The position numbers and the translations under genes are program-made. A stretch of 10,066 bases of DNA from an uncultured Gammaproteobacteria bacterium (GTDB lineage Bacteria > Pseudomonadota > Gammaproteobacteria > GCA-001735895): positions 1 to 10,066 of the forward strand of contig CALJQI010000210.1 of assembly GCA_937980285.1 (NCBI GenBank), read 5' to 3'. The notes under the pieces are model-generated. The model worked only from the letters and a program-made list of their open reading frames with translations, was not told the origin of the DNA and made no database searches. Below are positions 1-6,928 of this stretch, in pieces; positions within the stretch are counted from its first letter, which is position 1; each line of letters starts with the position of its first letter.

Positions 1-914
1 TCGGTCAAATCGTCCGCCGGTACGTATACCGCCTGGAAGGAAGTGATCGAGCCGGTCTTGGTCGAAGTAATACGCTCCTGCAGGGCACCCATCTCTTCCG
101 CCAGGGTCGGCTGGTAGCCTACCGCTGAAGGCATACGCCCGAGCAGCGCCGATACCTCGGTGCCCGCGAGGGTGTAACGATAAATGTTGTCGACGAACAT
201 GAGTACGTCACGGCCTTCGTCACGGAAATGCTCTGCCATGGTCAGGCCCGACAGCGCCACGCGCAGACGGTTTCCGGGAGGCTCGTTCATCTGGCCGTAG
301 ACCAGCGATACCTTGTCGATAACGCCACCATCGGTCATTTCGTGGTAAAAGTCGTTGCCTTCACGAGTACGCTCGCCGACGCCGGCGAAAACCGAGAAAC
401 CTGAGTGCTCAACCGCGATGTTACGAATCAACTCCATCAGGTTTACCGTCTTACCAACACCCGCACCACCGAACAGGCCGATCTTGCCGCCTTTTACGAT
501 GGGCATGACCAGGTCGATTACCTTGATGCCGGTTTCGAGGATTTCAGTGGCGGTCGCCTGCTCGTCGTAAGTCGGCGGTACGCGGTGGATCGGCATGCGC
601 TTTTCTTCGCCGATCGGGCCTTTATGATCGATGGGGTTGCCGAGTACGTCCATGATGCGGCCCAGGGTTTCCTGTCCTACTGGTACCGTGATCGGTGAAC
701 CGGTGTTACTGACTTCGAGTCCGCGGCGTAAACCTTCGGAAGCACCCATGGCGATGGTACGCACGATGCCATCGCCGAGCTGTTGCTGAACTTCAAGCGT
801 CAAACCCTCGGCTTCAGCGATCAAAAGTGCATCGTAAACCTTGGGAACAGCGTCTCGAGGAAACTCTACGTCGACGACTGCGCCGATTACTTCCACGACA
901 TTACCTGTGCTCAT
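1..914 (-). CDS. atpD: ATP synthase F1 subunit beta (AtpD), C-terminal part beyond window
   Basis: Catalytic subunit of the F1 head, where ADP and phosphate are joined during rotary catalysis (EC 7.1.2.2). I translated the minus strand from an ATG at 914-912. It reads open to position 1, giving about 304 residues of a protein usually near 460. Visible elements are the N-terminal barrel beginning MSTGNVVEVIGAVVDVEFP, the Walker A loop GGAGVGKT with Lys155 by my count, GERTREGNDFY with the catalytic Glu181, the Walker B stretch DVLMFVDN, and YRYTLAGTEVSALLGRMPSAVGYQP. The nucleotide-binding core is therefore intact. The DELSEED region and C-terminal helical domain lie outside. It follows atpG by 31 bp with a good Shine-Dalgarno sequence, so it is the next gene of the atp operon. 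atpC is expected next, but that cannot be seen. Confidence 0.98.
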   Translation of the reverse strand, partial: MSTGNVVEVIGAVVDVEFPRDAVPKVYDALLIAEAEGLTLEVQQQLGDGIVRTIAMGASEGLRRGLEVSNTGSPITVPVGQETLGRIMDVLGNPIDHKGPIGEEKRMPIHRVPPTYDEQATATEILETGIKVIDLVMPIVKGGKIGLFGGAGVGKTVNLMELIRNIAVEHSGFSVFAGVGERTREGNDFYHEMTDGGVIDKVSLVYGQMNEPPGNRLRVALSGLTMAEHFRDEGRDVLMFVDNIYRYTLAGTEVSALLGRMPSAVGYQPTLAEEMGALQERITSTKTGSITSFQAVYVPADDLT

Positions 915-921
915 CTGTTGA

Positions 922-926
922 TCCTC
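922..926 (-). promoter_or_regulatory. Ribosome binding site of atpD
   Basis: On the minus strand GAGGA lies 7 nt before the atpD ATG. This is a strong site and supports the chosen start. It sits in the 31-bp gap after the atpG stop, so atpD can be initiated independently of atpG. Confidence 0.75.
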
Positions 927-945
927 TGTCCTATCTCAATAAGTT

Positions 946-1806
946 TTAAACTGCCGCCGCGCCGCCGACGATTTCGCTGATTTCCTGCGTAATCCCGGCC
1001 TGACGCTCGCGGTTGTAAATTAATTGCAGCTCGTCGATCATCTCGCCGGCATTCTCGGTGGCGTTCTTCATCGCGATCATGCGCGACGCCATTTCACAGG
1101 CCACGTTTTCGACCACGCCCTGGTAAACCAGTGATTCGATGTAGCGATCCAGCACGCTGTCGAGCACTTCCTTGGAATCGGGCTCGTATATGTAATCCCA
1201 GTAATGCTTCAACTCGTCGTCCTTGGAGGGCTCGATCGGCACCAGCTGGGTAATCGTCGGCGCCTGCGTCATGGTGTTGATAAATTCGTTACCGATCAGG
1301 TAGATCGCGTCGATCTCGCCTTTCTCGTAGCTCTGTAGCAACACCTGTATCGGGCCGATAATTTGCGCCATTTCGGGGCTATCGCCAATGTGGCTGGCTT
1401 CGGCAGCGACCTTGGCGCCGATGCGCTTGAAGAAACTGAGCGCCTTGGTGCCGAAGGTGACTACCTCGATTTCGATACCCTTTTCGTCGAGCTCGCCGAT
1501 GTGGTTGAGAGCCTTCTTGAACATGTTGGTGTTGAGGCCGCCGCAGAGGCCCCGGTCGGTCGAGATTGCAACGATACCGACCCGCTTGACTTCACGCTCG
1601 ATCAGGAATGGATGTTTGTACTCGACATGCGCGCTCGCCACGTTATGCACCACGCTCGCGATGCGCTGCGCGTAAGGGCGCGTGGCGAGCATCTGGTCCT
1701 GGGCACGGCGCATCTTGCTGGCCGCCACCATTTCCATCGCCGCGGTGATCTTCTGAGTGTTCTTCACACTCGCGATCTTGGTCTTTATCTCTTTGCCGCC
1801 AGCCAT
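946..1806 (-). CDS. atpG: ATP synthase F1 subunit gamma (AtpG)
   Basis: Central rotor shaft of F1. It couples rotation of the c-ring to conformational change in the alpha/beta hexamer. The protein has 286 residues, against 287 in E. coli. The N-terminal helix holds the conserved stretch IKTKIASVKNTQKITAAMEM followed by VAASKMRRAQ. The middle has the ISTDRGLCGGLN motif. The C-terminal helix has the family signature YNRERQAGITQEISEIVGGA, and these two end helices form the coiled-coil shaft. The ATG at 1806 is 12 bp after the atpA stop and has an SD overlapping that stop. Nothing is truncated or unusual. Confidence 0.98.
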   Translation of the reverse strand: MAGGKEIKTKIASVKNTQKITAAMEMVAASKMRRAQDQMLATRPYAQRIASVVHNVASAHVEYKHPFLIEREVKRVGIVAISTDRGLCGGLNTNMFKKALNHIGELDEKGIEIEVVTFGTKALSFFKRIGAKVAAEASHIGDSPEMAQIIGPIQVLLQSYEKGEIDAIYLIGNEFINTMTQAPTITQLVPIEPSKDDELKHYWDYIYEPDSKEVLDSVLDRYIESLVYQGVVENVACEMASRMIAMKNATENAGEMIDELQLIYNRERQAGITQEISEIVGGAAAV

Positions 1807-1815
1807 TGCCCTGGA

Positions 1816-1820
1816 CTCCT
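1816..1820 (-). promoter_or_regulatory. Ribosome binding site of atpG, overlapping the atpA stop codon
   Basis: Minus-strand AGGAG begins inside the TAG stop codon of atpA (1819-1821) and lies 9 nt before the atpG ATG. A ribosome finishing atpA would sit on this site, so translational coupling of alpha and gamma is likely (inference). Confidence 0.65.
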
Positions 1821-3360
1821 AGTAAACGCCGTTCGCTTTGAAGTCTTCGATGGCCTTGCCAATTGCCGCCGCGATATCGTCGTCGTAATCGCCTTCCTCG
1901 TTGATCTTGTCCAACAGGTCGGAATTTTTCGAGCGAATGTGCGCCAGCATCGCGGATTCGAAATCAACCACCTTGTTGAAGTCGACATCGTCAAGATAGC
2001 CCTCGTTGGCGGCGTACAGGCTGACACCCATTTCGGCAACGTTCATCGGTGAGTACTGGCGCTGCTTCATCAGTTCGGTAACCCGTTGACCACGCTCGAG
2101 CTGCTTACGCGTGGCTTCGTCAAGGTCGGATGCGAACTGGGCGAAGGCCGCAAGCTCACGATACTGGGCCAGTGCCAGACGGATACCGCCACCGAGTTTC
2201 TTGATAATCTTGGTCTGTGCCGCGCCACCTACTCGCGAGACCGACAGGCCGGCATTGATCGCGGGCCGGATACCGGCATTGAACAGATCGGATTCGAGGA
2301 AGATCTGACCATCGGTAATGGAGATAACGTTGGTCGGTACGAAAGCCGATACGTCACCACCCTGTGTTTCGATGATCGGCAGTGCCGTCAACGAACCGGT
2401 CTTGCCTTTCACTGCTCCATCGGTAATTCGTTCAACTTCAGCGGCGTTGATGCGCGAGGCGCGTTCCAGCAGGCGCGAGTGCAGGTAGAAAACGTCACCG
2501 GGGTAAGCTTCCCGACCCGGCGGACGACGCAGCAGCAGCGATACCTGGCGATATGCCCAGGCCTGCTTGGTCAGATCGTCGTAAATGATCAGTGCATCTT
2601 CACCGCGATCACGGAAAAATTCACCCATGGTGCAACCCGAGTAGGGCGCGATATACTGCAATGCCGCCGAATCAGATGCATTCGCCGCGACCACGATGGT
2701 GTGGTCCATGGCGCCAAACTCTTCGAGCTTGCGCACCACGTTGGCGATGGTCGAGGCTTTCTGGCCGATACCGACGTAGATACATTTAACACCGGTGCCC
2801 TTCTGATTGATGATCGCATCGATCGCAACCGCGGATTTACCCGTCTGGCGGTCGCCGATGATCAATTCGCGCTGACCACGGCCGATCGGCACCATCGAAT
2901 CGATGGACTTGAGACCGGTTTGCACCGGTTGGGAAACCGACTGGCGCTCGATAACACCGGGCGCTACCTTTTCAATCGGCTCGAACTGATTCGATTCGAT
3001 CGGGCCCTTGCCGTCGATCGGCTCACCCAGTGAATTCACCACGCGGCCGAGCATTTGCTCGCCCACCGGCACTTCCAGGATACGCCCGGTACACTTGGCG
3101 GTATCGCCTTCCGAGATGTGCTTGTAGTCACCCAGGATAACCGCACCGACCGAGTCGCGCTCGAGGTTCAGAGCCATTCCGTAGGTGTTGCCCGGAAATT
3201 CGATCATCTCGCCCGACATGACGTCGGCGAGACCATGAATACGTGCAATACCGTCCATCAGGCTGACAACAGTACCTTCTGTTCTCGCCTCGGCAGCACC
3301 TTCAAAGTTCTTGATGCGATCTTTAATGAGTTCGCTTATTTCTGACGGATTAAGTTGCAT
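1819..3360 (-). CDS. atpA: ATP synthase F1 subunit alpha (AtpA)
   Basis: Non-catalytic nucleotide-binding subunit that alternates with beta in the F1 hexamer and supplies the arginine finger. It has 513 residues, the same as E. coli, and the landmarks fall at the same numbers. The Walker A loop GDRQTGKS is at 169-176, the Walker B stretch DALIIYDD at about 255-262, and the arginine finger is Arg376 in SVSRVGGAAQTK. An N-terminal beta-barrel (about 25-95) and a C-terminal helical domain (about 380-513) are present. The conserved segments LLLRRPPGREAYPGDVFYLH and NAGIRPAINAGLSVSR are intact. The start at 3360 gives the usual N-terminus MQLNPSEISELIK. Its upstream SD is weak (CGGGAT about 9 nt before ATG). 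The gap to atpH is 30 bp. Confidence 0.99.
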   Translation of the reverse strand: MQLNPSEISELIKDRIKNFEGAAEARTEGTVVSLMDGIARIHGLADVMSGEMIEFPGNTYGMALNLERDSVGAVILGDYKHISEGDTAKCTGRILEVPVGEQMLGRVVNSLGEPIDGKGPIESNQFEPIEKVAPGVIERQSVSQPVQTGLKSIDSMVPIGRGQRELIIGDRQTGKSAVAIDAIINQKGTGVKCIYVGIGQKASTIANVVRKLEEFGAMDHTIVVAANASDSAALQYIAPYSGCTMGEFFRDRGEDALIIYDDLTKQAWAYRQVSLLLRRPPGREAYPGDVFYLHSRLLERASRINAAEVERITDGAVKGKTGSLTALPIIETQGGDVSAFVPTNVISITDGQIFLESDLFNAGIRPAINAGLSVSRVGGAAQTKIIKKLGGGIRLALAQYRELAAFAQFASDLDEATRKQLERGQRVTELMKQRQYSPMNVAEMGVSLYAANEGYLDDVDFNKVVDFESAMLAHIRSKNSDLLDKINEEGDYDDDIAAAIGKAIEDFKANGVY

Positions 3361-3390
3361 CGCGTGTTATCCCGTAAATGTAATAATCTG

Positions 3391-3936
3391 TTATTTGTTG
3401 AGAGCAATCGTCAATTTCTGCATTTGCCCACTGGCCGAACCGTCGATCACCAGGTCACCCGCGGTGACGATGGCACCCGCGATCAGGCTGGAATCGATTT
3501 CGGTCGTAATACTGACTTCCTTGCCGAGGCGCCGGGCCATGCTGCTGGCAATCTTGTCCTGCTGCTCGGCGCTCAGTTCCTGGGCACTGCGCACCGTGAC
3601 CTCGATCTTTCCCTCGGCTTCCTGCTTGAGCGTGGCGAATTGCGTATTAATGGTCGGCAACGCCGCCAGCCGGTCGTTTTCGGCCAACAGTGCAATCAGG
3701 TTGTTGAAGTCGGCATCGGCTTCGATGCCGGCGCCCGCGGCGACCGCAAGAAACAACTCGCTCAACTCTTTGGCGAGTATCGCGGGTTGCTCGAACATGG
3801 CCAGCATGTCGGGGTCGTCCGCAATCACAGCAGCCTGCTGCAGGTTGTCCTGCCACTGTTGCAGCTTGTTTTCTTCCGCGGCCAGTTCAAACAGTGCCCT
3901 GGCGTAAGGTCGAGCGGAGGTTTCGAAATCAGACAT
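3391..3936 (-). CDS. atpH: ATP synthase F1 subunit delta (AtpH)
   Basis: Peripheral-stalk subunit that joins the b dimer to the top of the alpha/beta head (OSCP family). It has 181 residues, close to 177 in E. coli. The N-terminus carries the family signature ARPYARALFELA (about residues 8-19), part of the helical bundle that binds alpha. The C-terminal part has the typical EGKIEVTVRSAQELSAEQQDKI and GDLVIDGSASGQMQKL stretches. It starts 11 bp after the atpF stop. The only SD-like sequence is AGGG overlapping that TAG stop, so its translation is probably coupled to atpF. This is the least conserved F1 subunit, but position and motifs leave little doubt. Confidence 0.97.
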   Translation of the reverse strand: MSDFETSARPYARALFELAAEENKLQQWQDNLQQAAVIADDPDMLAMFEQPAILAKELSELFLAVAAGAGIEADADFNNLIALLAENDRLAALPTINTQFATLKQEAEGKIEVTVRSAQELSAEQQDKIASSMARRLGKEVSITTEIDSSLIAGAIVTAGDLVIDGSASGQMQKLTIALNK

Positions 3937-3947
3937 CGTAAACGGCC

Positions 3948-4418
3948 CTAGATTTGGGCGACCAGATCATCGAGCACCGCCGCATGCGCATTGGCATCGA
4001 CTTCGCGCTTCAGAATCTGTTCGGCGCCGGCCAACGCGATCACGGAGACTTCCTTGCGCAGATGTTCGCGCGCTGAATTCACCTGTTGATCGATATCGGC
4101 AGTTGCCGCAACCTTGATCTTGTCGGCCTCGTCACGTGCAGCATCCTTGGCTTCGTCAACAATCTCATTGGCGCGTTTCTGCGCCTGGTTGATGATTTCC
4201 TGGGCCTGTTGCTTGGCATCATTGATGCTTTCACCGACTTTCGCCTGGGCTTCTTCGAGATCCTGTTGCCCGCGTTGTGCCGCGGCCAGACCCTCGGAGA
4301 TGCGCGCATTGCGCTCTTCCAGTGCTGCCATGAGTGGTGGCCATATATATTTCATGCAGAACCAGACAAACACGACGAACGTGATCATTTGCCCTATCAG
4401 CGTTGCATTGAAATTCAT
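3948..4418 (-). CDS. atpF: ATP synthase F0 subunit b (AtpF)
   Basis: Peripheral-stalk subunit, present as a dimer, which anchors the F1 head to subunit a. It has 156 residues, the same as E. coli. One N-terminal membrane helix (about residues 5-26) ends in KYIWPPLM, the conserved juxtamembrane K-x-WPP motif. The rest is a long charged helix, rich in Ala, Glu, Gln and Lys (about 32-125), that fits the right-handed coiled coil of the b dimer. The C-terminus is the delta-binding end. A strong SD, GAGGA, lies 7 nt before the ATG. Only one b-type gene is seen, so a b homodimer is expected rather than b/b'. Confidence 0.98.
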   Translation of the reverse strand: MNFNATLIGQMITFVVFVWFCMKYIWPPLMAALEERNARISEGLAAAQRGQQDLEEAQAKVGESINDAKQQAQEIINQAQKRANEIVDEAKDAARDEADKIKVAATADIDQQVNSAREHLRKEVSVIALAGAEQILKREVDANAHAAVLDDLVAQI

Positions 4419-4425
4419 ATTGCTG

Positions 4426-4430
4426 TCCTC
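4426..4430 (-). promoter_or_regulatory. Ribosome binding site of atpF
   Basis: Minus-strand GAGGA lies 7 nt before the atpF ATG, within the 55-bp atpE-atpF gap. It supports the start at 4418. Confidence 0.7.
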
Positions 4431-4473
4431 GCCTTAGTATATTTCTAAGCTTTGAATGTCAGTCGGGTAAGCT

Positions 4474-4704
4474 TTAGGCAACCGCGAACATGACATACAT
4501 AGCCAGACCAACCGCGATCATCGGTACCGCGTCGACCAGACCCATAACGATGAAGAACTGGGTACGCAGCATCGGGATCAGCTCAGGCTGACGCGCAGCA
4601 CCTTCCAGAAAGCGTCCACCAAGAACACCGATACCTACCGCCGCACCGAGTGCGCCCAGGCCCATCATTAAAGCGCCAGCGATATATAACAATGCTGATT
4701 CCAT
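4474..4704 (-). CDS. atpE: ATP synthase F0 subunit c (AtpE)
   Basis: Proteolipid whose ring rotates as protons bind and leave; each subunit carries one proton. It has 76 residues in two membrane helices. Helix 1 (about 5-30) has the glycine-rich packing motif GLGALGAAVGIGVLGG. The polar loop is ARQPELIP, with the RQP that contacts gamma and epsilon. Helix 2 (about 48-74) has the proton carrier Asp58 in GLVDAVPMIAVGLAMYVMF. An Asp carrier, without the Gln and Glu-Ser ligands of sodium-type c-rings, points to proton coupling (inference). It is nearly identical to the E. coli subunit apart from a slightly shorter N-terminus. A strong, A/U-rich translation start fits the high copy number the ring needs. 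Confidence 0.99.
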   Translation of the reverse strand: MESALLYIAGALMMGLGALGAAVGIGVLGGRFLEGAARQPELIPMLRTQFFIVMGLVDAVPMIAVGLAMYVMFAVA

Positions 4705-4709
4705 GATTC

Positions 4710-4715
4710 TCTCCT
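4710..4715 (-). promoter_or_regulatory. Strong ribosome binding site of atpE
   Basis: Minus-strand AGGAGA lies 5 nt before the atpE ATG and is the best SD in the window. It overlaps a 12-bp AT-rich palindrome, CTAAATATTTAG at 4714-4725. The low-structure, A/U-rich leader resembles in style the efficient atpE initiation region known from E. coli. Confidence 0.8.
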
Positions 4716-4743
4716 AAATATTTAGAGTGTGTTAAATAAAATG

Positions 4744-5586
4744 TTAGTGATCTGTCTGCGACGCCATGTCCAGATACACGATGGTCAGCGTCATGAAGAT
4801 AAACGCCTGCAAGGTGATGATCAGGATATGGAAAATCGCCCAACCCAGTTGCAAAAATCCACCTGAAATGCCGAGGATCCAGCCACCGCTGTACATCAAG
4901 GCTATCAGGATGAATATCATTTCACCCGCGTACAGGTTGCCGAACAAACGCAGGGCAAGCGAAACGGGTTTTGCAATCAATGTGACACCTTCCAGCACGA
5001 GGTTGATCGGCATCATGAATTTGGGGAAAGGATGGAAGGCCAGCTCGGCGAAGAATCCGCCGGCACCTTTCATCTTGATACTGTAGTAGATGACCAACGC
5101 GAACACCGTCAGCGACATGCCGAAAGTGATGTTGGGATCGGTACTGGGCACAACCTTCAGATAAGGTACGCCCAACAGGCCTGCGAGCCAGGGAATCAGG
5201 TCCACCGGAATCAAATCCATGAAGTTCATCAGGAATACCCAGATGAAGATGGTCATCGCCAGCGGTGCCACCAGCGGGTTCTTGCCGGAAAAGGAGCCGC
5301 GTACCGAGTCGTCGATAAACTCGACGATCATTTCTATAAAATTCTGCAGTCCGGTCGGTGCGTCGGTTGACGCTTTTTTCGCAGCCTTGTGGAACAGCCA
5401 CAGGAAAAACATGCCCAGACCAATCGAAAACAGCATCGAATCGAGGTTGATCGACCAGAAGCCCATTTCCTTGATCTCGTCGGCGCCGTGCGCGATACCC
5501 CAGCTGCCATCCGCTTTCTGCCCGTAGGTCAGATTAGTCAGATGGTGCTTGATGTATTCGCCTGAATTTGCGTAGCTGCCAGCCAT
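4744..5586 (-). CDS. atpB: ATP synthase F0 subunit a (AtpB)
   Basis: Stator membrane subunit that forms the two proton half-channels against the c-ring. It has 280 residues; the E. coli protein has 271. It contains several hydrophobic membrane segments. The essential arginine is Arg213 in KPVSLALRLFGNLYAGE, equivalent to E. coli Arg210. Glu222 (E. coli Glu219), His253 and Gln260 (in IFHILIITLQAFIFM) match the known half-channel residues. Asn121 and Asp124 in NFMDLIPVDLIP mark the conserved fourth region. The ATG at 5586 is 6 bp after the atpI stop, with AAAGGT about 12 nt upstream, partly inside the end of atpI. The N-terminal 40 residues are polar and less conserved, as is usual. Confidence 0.98.
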   Translation of the reverse strand: MAGSYANSGEYIKHHLTNLTYGQKADGSWGIAHGADEIKEMGFWSINLDSMLFSIGLGMFFLWLFHKAAKKASTDAPTGLQNFIEMIVEFIDDSVRGSFSGKNPLVAPLAMTIFIWVFLMNFMDLIPVDLIPWLAGLLGVPYLKVVPSTDPNITFGMSLTVFALVIYYSIKMKGAGGFFAELAFHPFPKFMMPINLVLEGVTLIAKPVSLALRLFGNLYAGEMIFILIALMYSGGWILGISGGFLQLGWAIFHILIITLQAFIFMTLTIVYLDMASQTDH

Positions 5587-5592
5587 ATTCGA

Positions 5593-5952
5593 TCAATTAC
5601 CTTTTATAACAAACGATGCTAACCAGCCGGATAGTTGAATCAGTACAAATCCGGCAAACAAAACAACTGGATCCCAAGGGTAATCCGTACTGAACGCTAA
5701 CATGAAAATCGCGCCCATAATCACCCACTTTCCGATCTCGGATCGGTATGCGTAGCCCAACCACTGCGTCGCATTCTTGTCCCCCGCCTCCCGCGACATT
5801 CTCAAATCGAAATATGTCTTCGGTAGCAGTGCCGCCACGCAACCGACCAGGGCCGACAGCGCCGCGCTTATATCCCAGAGCCCTGTGCCCGCCAGGTAGG
5901 TAACCCCCAGAACATATTGAAGAACCAGCGTCTTTATAATCTGATTTTTCAT
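5593..5952 (-). CDS. atpI: ATP synthase subunit I (AtpI)
   Basis: Small membrane protein encoded at the head of many atp operons. It is thought to help assemble the c-ring, or to handle Mg2+ in some species; it is not part of the finished enzyme. It is about 119 residues with four predicted hydrophobic segments (about 6-26, 29-47, 74-92 and 95-115). A short charged linker (about 50-72, DLRMSREAGDKNATQW) separates the two pairs. I chose the ATG at 5952, preceded by GGGAAAG. An in-frame GTG at 5970 would add six residues (MAPGKA) but has no SD. The family is poorly conserved, so the identity rests on topology, size and its place before atpB. Confidence 0.85.
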   Translation of the reverse strand: MKNQIIKTLVLQYVLGVTYLAGTGLWDISAALSALVGCVAALLPKTYFDLRMSREAGDKNATQWLGYAYRSEIGKWVIMGAIFMLAFSTDYPWDPVVLFAGFVLIQLSGWLASFVIKGN

Positions 5953-6008
5953 CGCTTTCCCGGGCGCCACCCGCGCGCTACATACCCCGGTAGAAAAAGC
6001 GGACGCAG

Positions 6009-6038
6009 AGTATAACGGACATGATTACGAATAATCAA
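6009..6038 (-). promoter_or_regulatory. Probable sigma-70 promoter of the atp operon
   Basis: In the 104-bp parB-atpI gap the minus strand reads TTGATT (-35, 6038-6033), an 18-bp spacer, then TATACT (-10, 6014-6009). That is 4 of 6 and 5 of 6 matches to consensus. Transcription would begin near 6002, leaving a leader of about 50 nt before the atpI ATG. The -35 box overlaps an inverted repeat TGATTA-N4-TAATCA (6022-6037), a possible operator. No terminator was seen after parB, so read-through from parAB may add to atp transcription. Confidence 0.6.
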
Positions 6039-6056
6039 TGACCGGAACAAATAAAT

Positions 6057-6923
6057 TTATAACGACAAATGTTCGAGTATTCCTTCCAGTTCAGCGGGGC
6101 TGTGAAAGCTGATTACCAGCTGCCCGGAACCCTTTTTCCCCGGCTTGATTTTGACGCCCGCGCCGAGCTTTTCACTGATTTTACCTTCCAGTCGTTTGAT
6201 GTCGGGATCGGCCACCACGGGTATTGCCTTACCTTTGTCCTGTGCGGCCAGGGTCTTCTTCACCAACTGCTCGGTTTCACGCACCGACAGCCCGCGATTG
6301 ATTACCAGCTTTGCTATTTCAACCTGATCGTGACGGATCAGGGCCAGTAACGCGCGCGCGTGACCCATGTCGAGCAGACCCTTGTTGACCTGCTGCTTGA
6401 CCGGTTCGGCCAGGTCGAGCAAGCGTATCAGGTTGCTGACGGCGGCGCGTGAACGGCCGACGGAATCCGCAACCTGTTGATGAGTAAGGTCAAATTCTTC
6501 GATCAGGCGCGAAAACGCCTGCGCTTCCTCGAGCGGGTTGAGGTCTTCGCGCTGGATGTTTTCAATCAGCGCGATCGCCGCCGCCGAGCGCGCATCGAGT
6601 TCGCGCACCACCGCCGGAATTTTTTGCAGGCCGGCTAGCTGCGCCGCGCGCCAGCGCCGTTCACCGGCGACCAACTCGAAATGATTGCCCTCGGGCCGCA
6701 CCACGATCGGTTGCACGACACCCTGTGCACGAATCGAATCGGCGAGTTCCTGTAGCGCTTCCTGCTCGAACACCTGGCGCGGCTGGTAGCGGCCGCGCTG
6801 GATTCGATCGATGTCGAGTTCGATCAGGCCATCCGCATTTGCTGCGTCATCAACCGCGCCCGCAACTTCATCGATATTACCGATTAACGAGCCGAGCCCT
6901 CTACCTAAGCGCTTTTTTTTCAT
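6057..6923 (-). CDS. parB: Chromosome-partitioning protein ParB (Spo0J family)
   Basis: DNA-binding CTPase clamp that loads at parS sites near oriC and spreads to form the partition complex moved by ParA. It has 288 residues. The N-terminus KKRLGRGLGSLIG is the ParA-stimulating segment. The ParB/Srx domain (about 35-125) contains ELVAGERRWRAAQLAG (GERR at 87-90, CTP binding) and ENIQREDLNPLEEA. The helix-turn-helix is about 147-168 (THQQVADSVGRSRAAVSNLI). The C-terminal 50 residues form the dimerisation domain after a variable linker. The start at 6923 is 5 bp after the parA stop and has no clear SD, which suggests coupling to parA. Directly after the ATG is a run of eight A bases. No parS site was seen in the window. 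Confidence 0.98.
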   Translation of the reverse strand: MKKKRLGRGLGSLIGNIDEVAGAVDDAANADGLIELDIDRIQRGRYQPRQVFEQEALQELADSIRAQGVVQPIVVRPEGNHFELVAGERRWRAAQLAGLQKIPAVVRELDARSAAAIALIENIQREDLNPLEEAQAFSRLIEEFDLTHQQVADSVGRSRAAVSNLIRLLDLAEPVKQQVNKGLLDMGHARALLALIRHDQVEIAKLVINRGLSVRETEQLVKKTLAAQDKGKAIPVVADPDIKRLEGKISEKLGAGVKIKPGKKGSGQLVISFHSPAELEGILEHLSL

Positions 6924-6928
6924 AGTGT

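Noticed and set aside
681..700. GGTACCGT near 685 and GGTACCG near 4524 as further copies of the inverted-repeat core
   Set aside because: Only 7-8 bases match and the flanks are ordinary conserved coding sequence of atpD and atpE.
1363..2052. Plus-strand open frame of 229 codons across the atpG-atpA junction
   Set aside because: It overlaps two certain genes antisense, and its low-complexity His/Arg/Val-rich translation is typical of a shadow frame.
2086..3033. Long plus-strand open frame of 315 codons opposite atpA
   Set aside because: It mirrors the strongly conserved atpA frame, its protein has no recognisable domain or hydrophobic pattern, and there is no SD. Codon structure of the opposite strand explains it.
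6271..6290. Possible parS half site GTTTCACG inside parB
   Set aside because: The right half does not continue as the reverse complement (it reads CACCGACAG), so it is not a palindrome and is explained by coding sequence.
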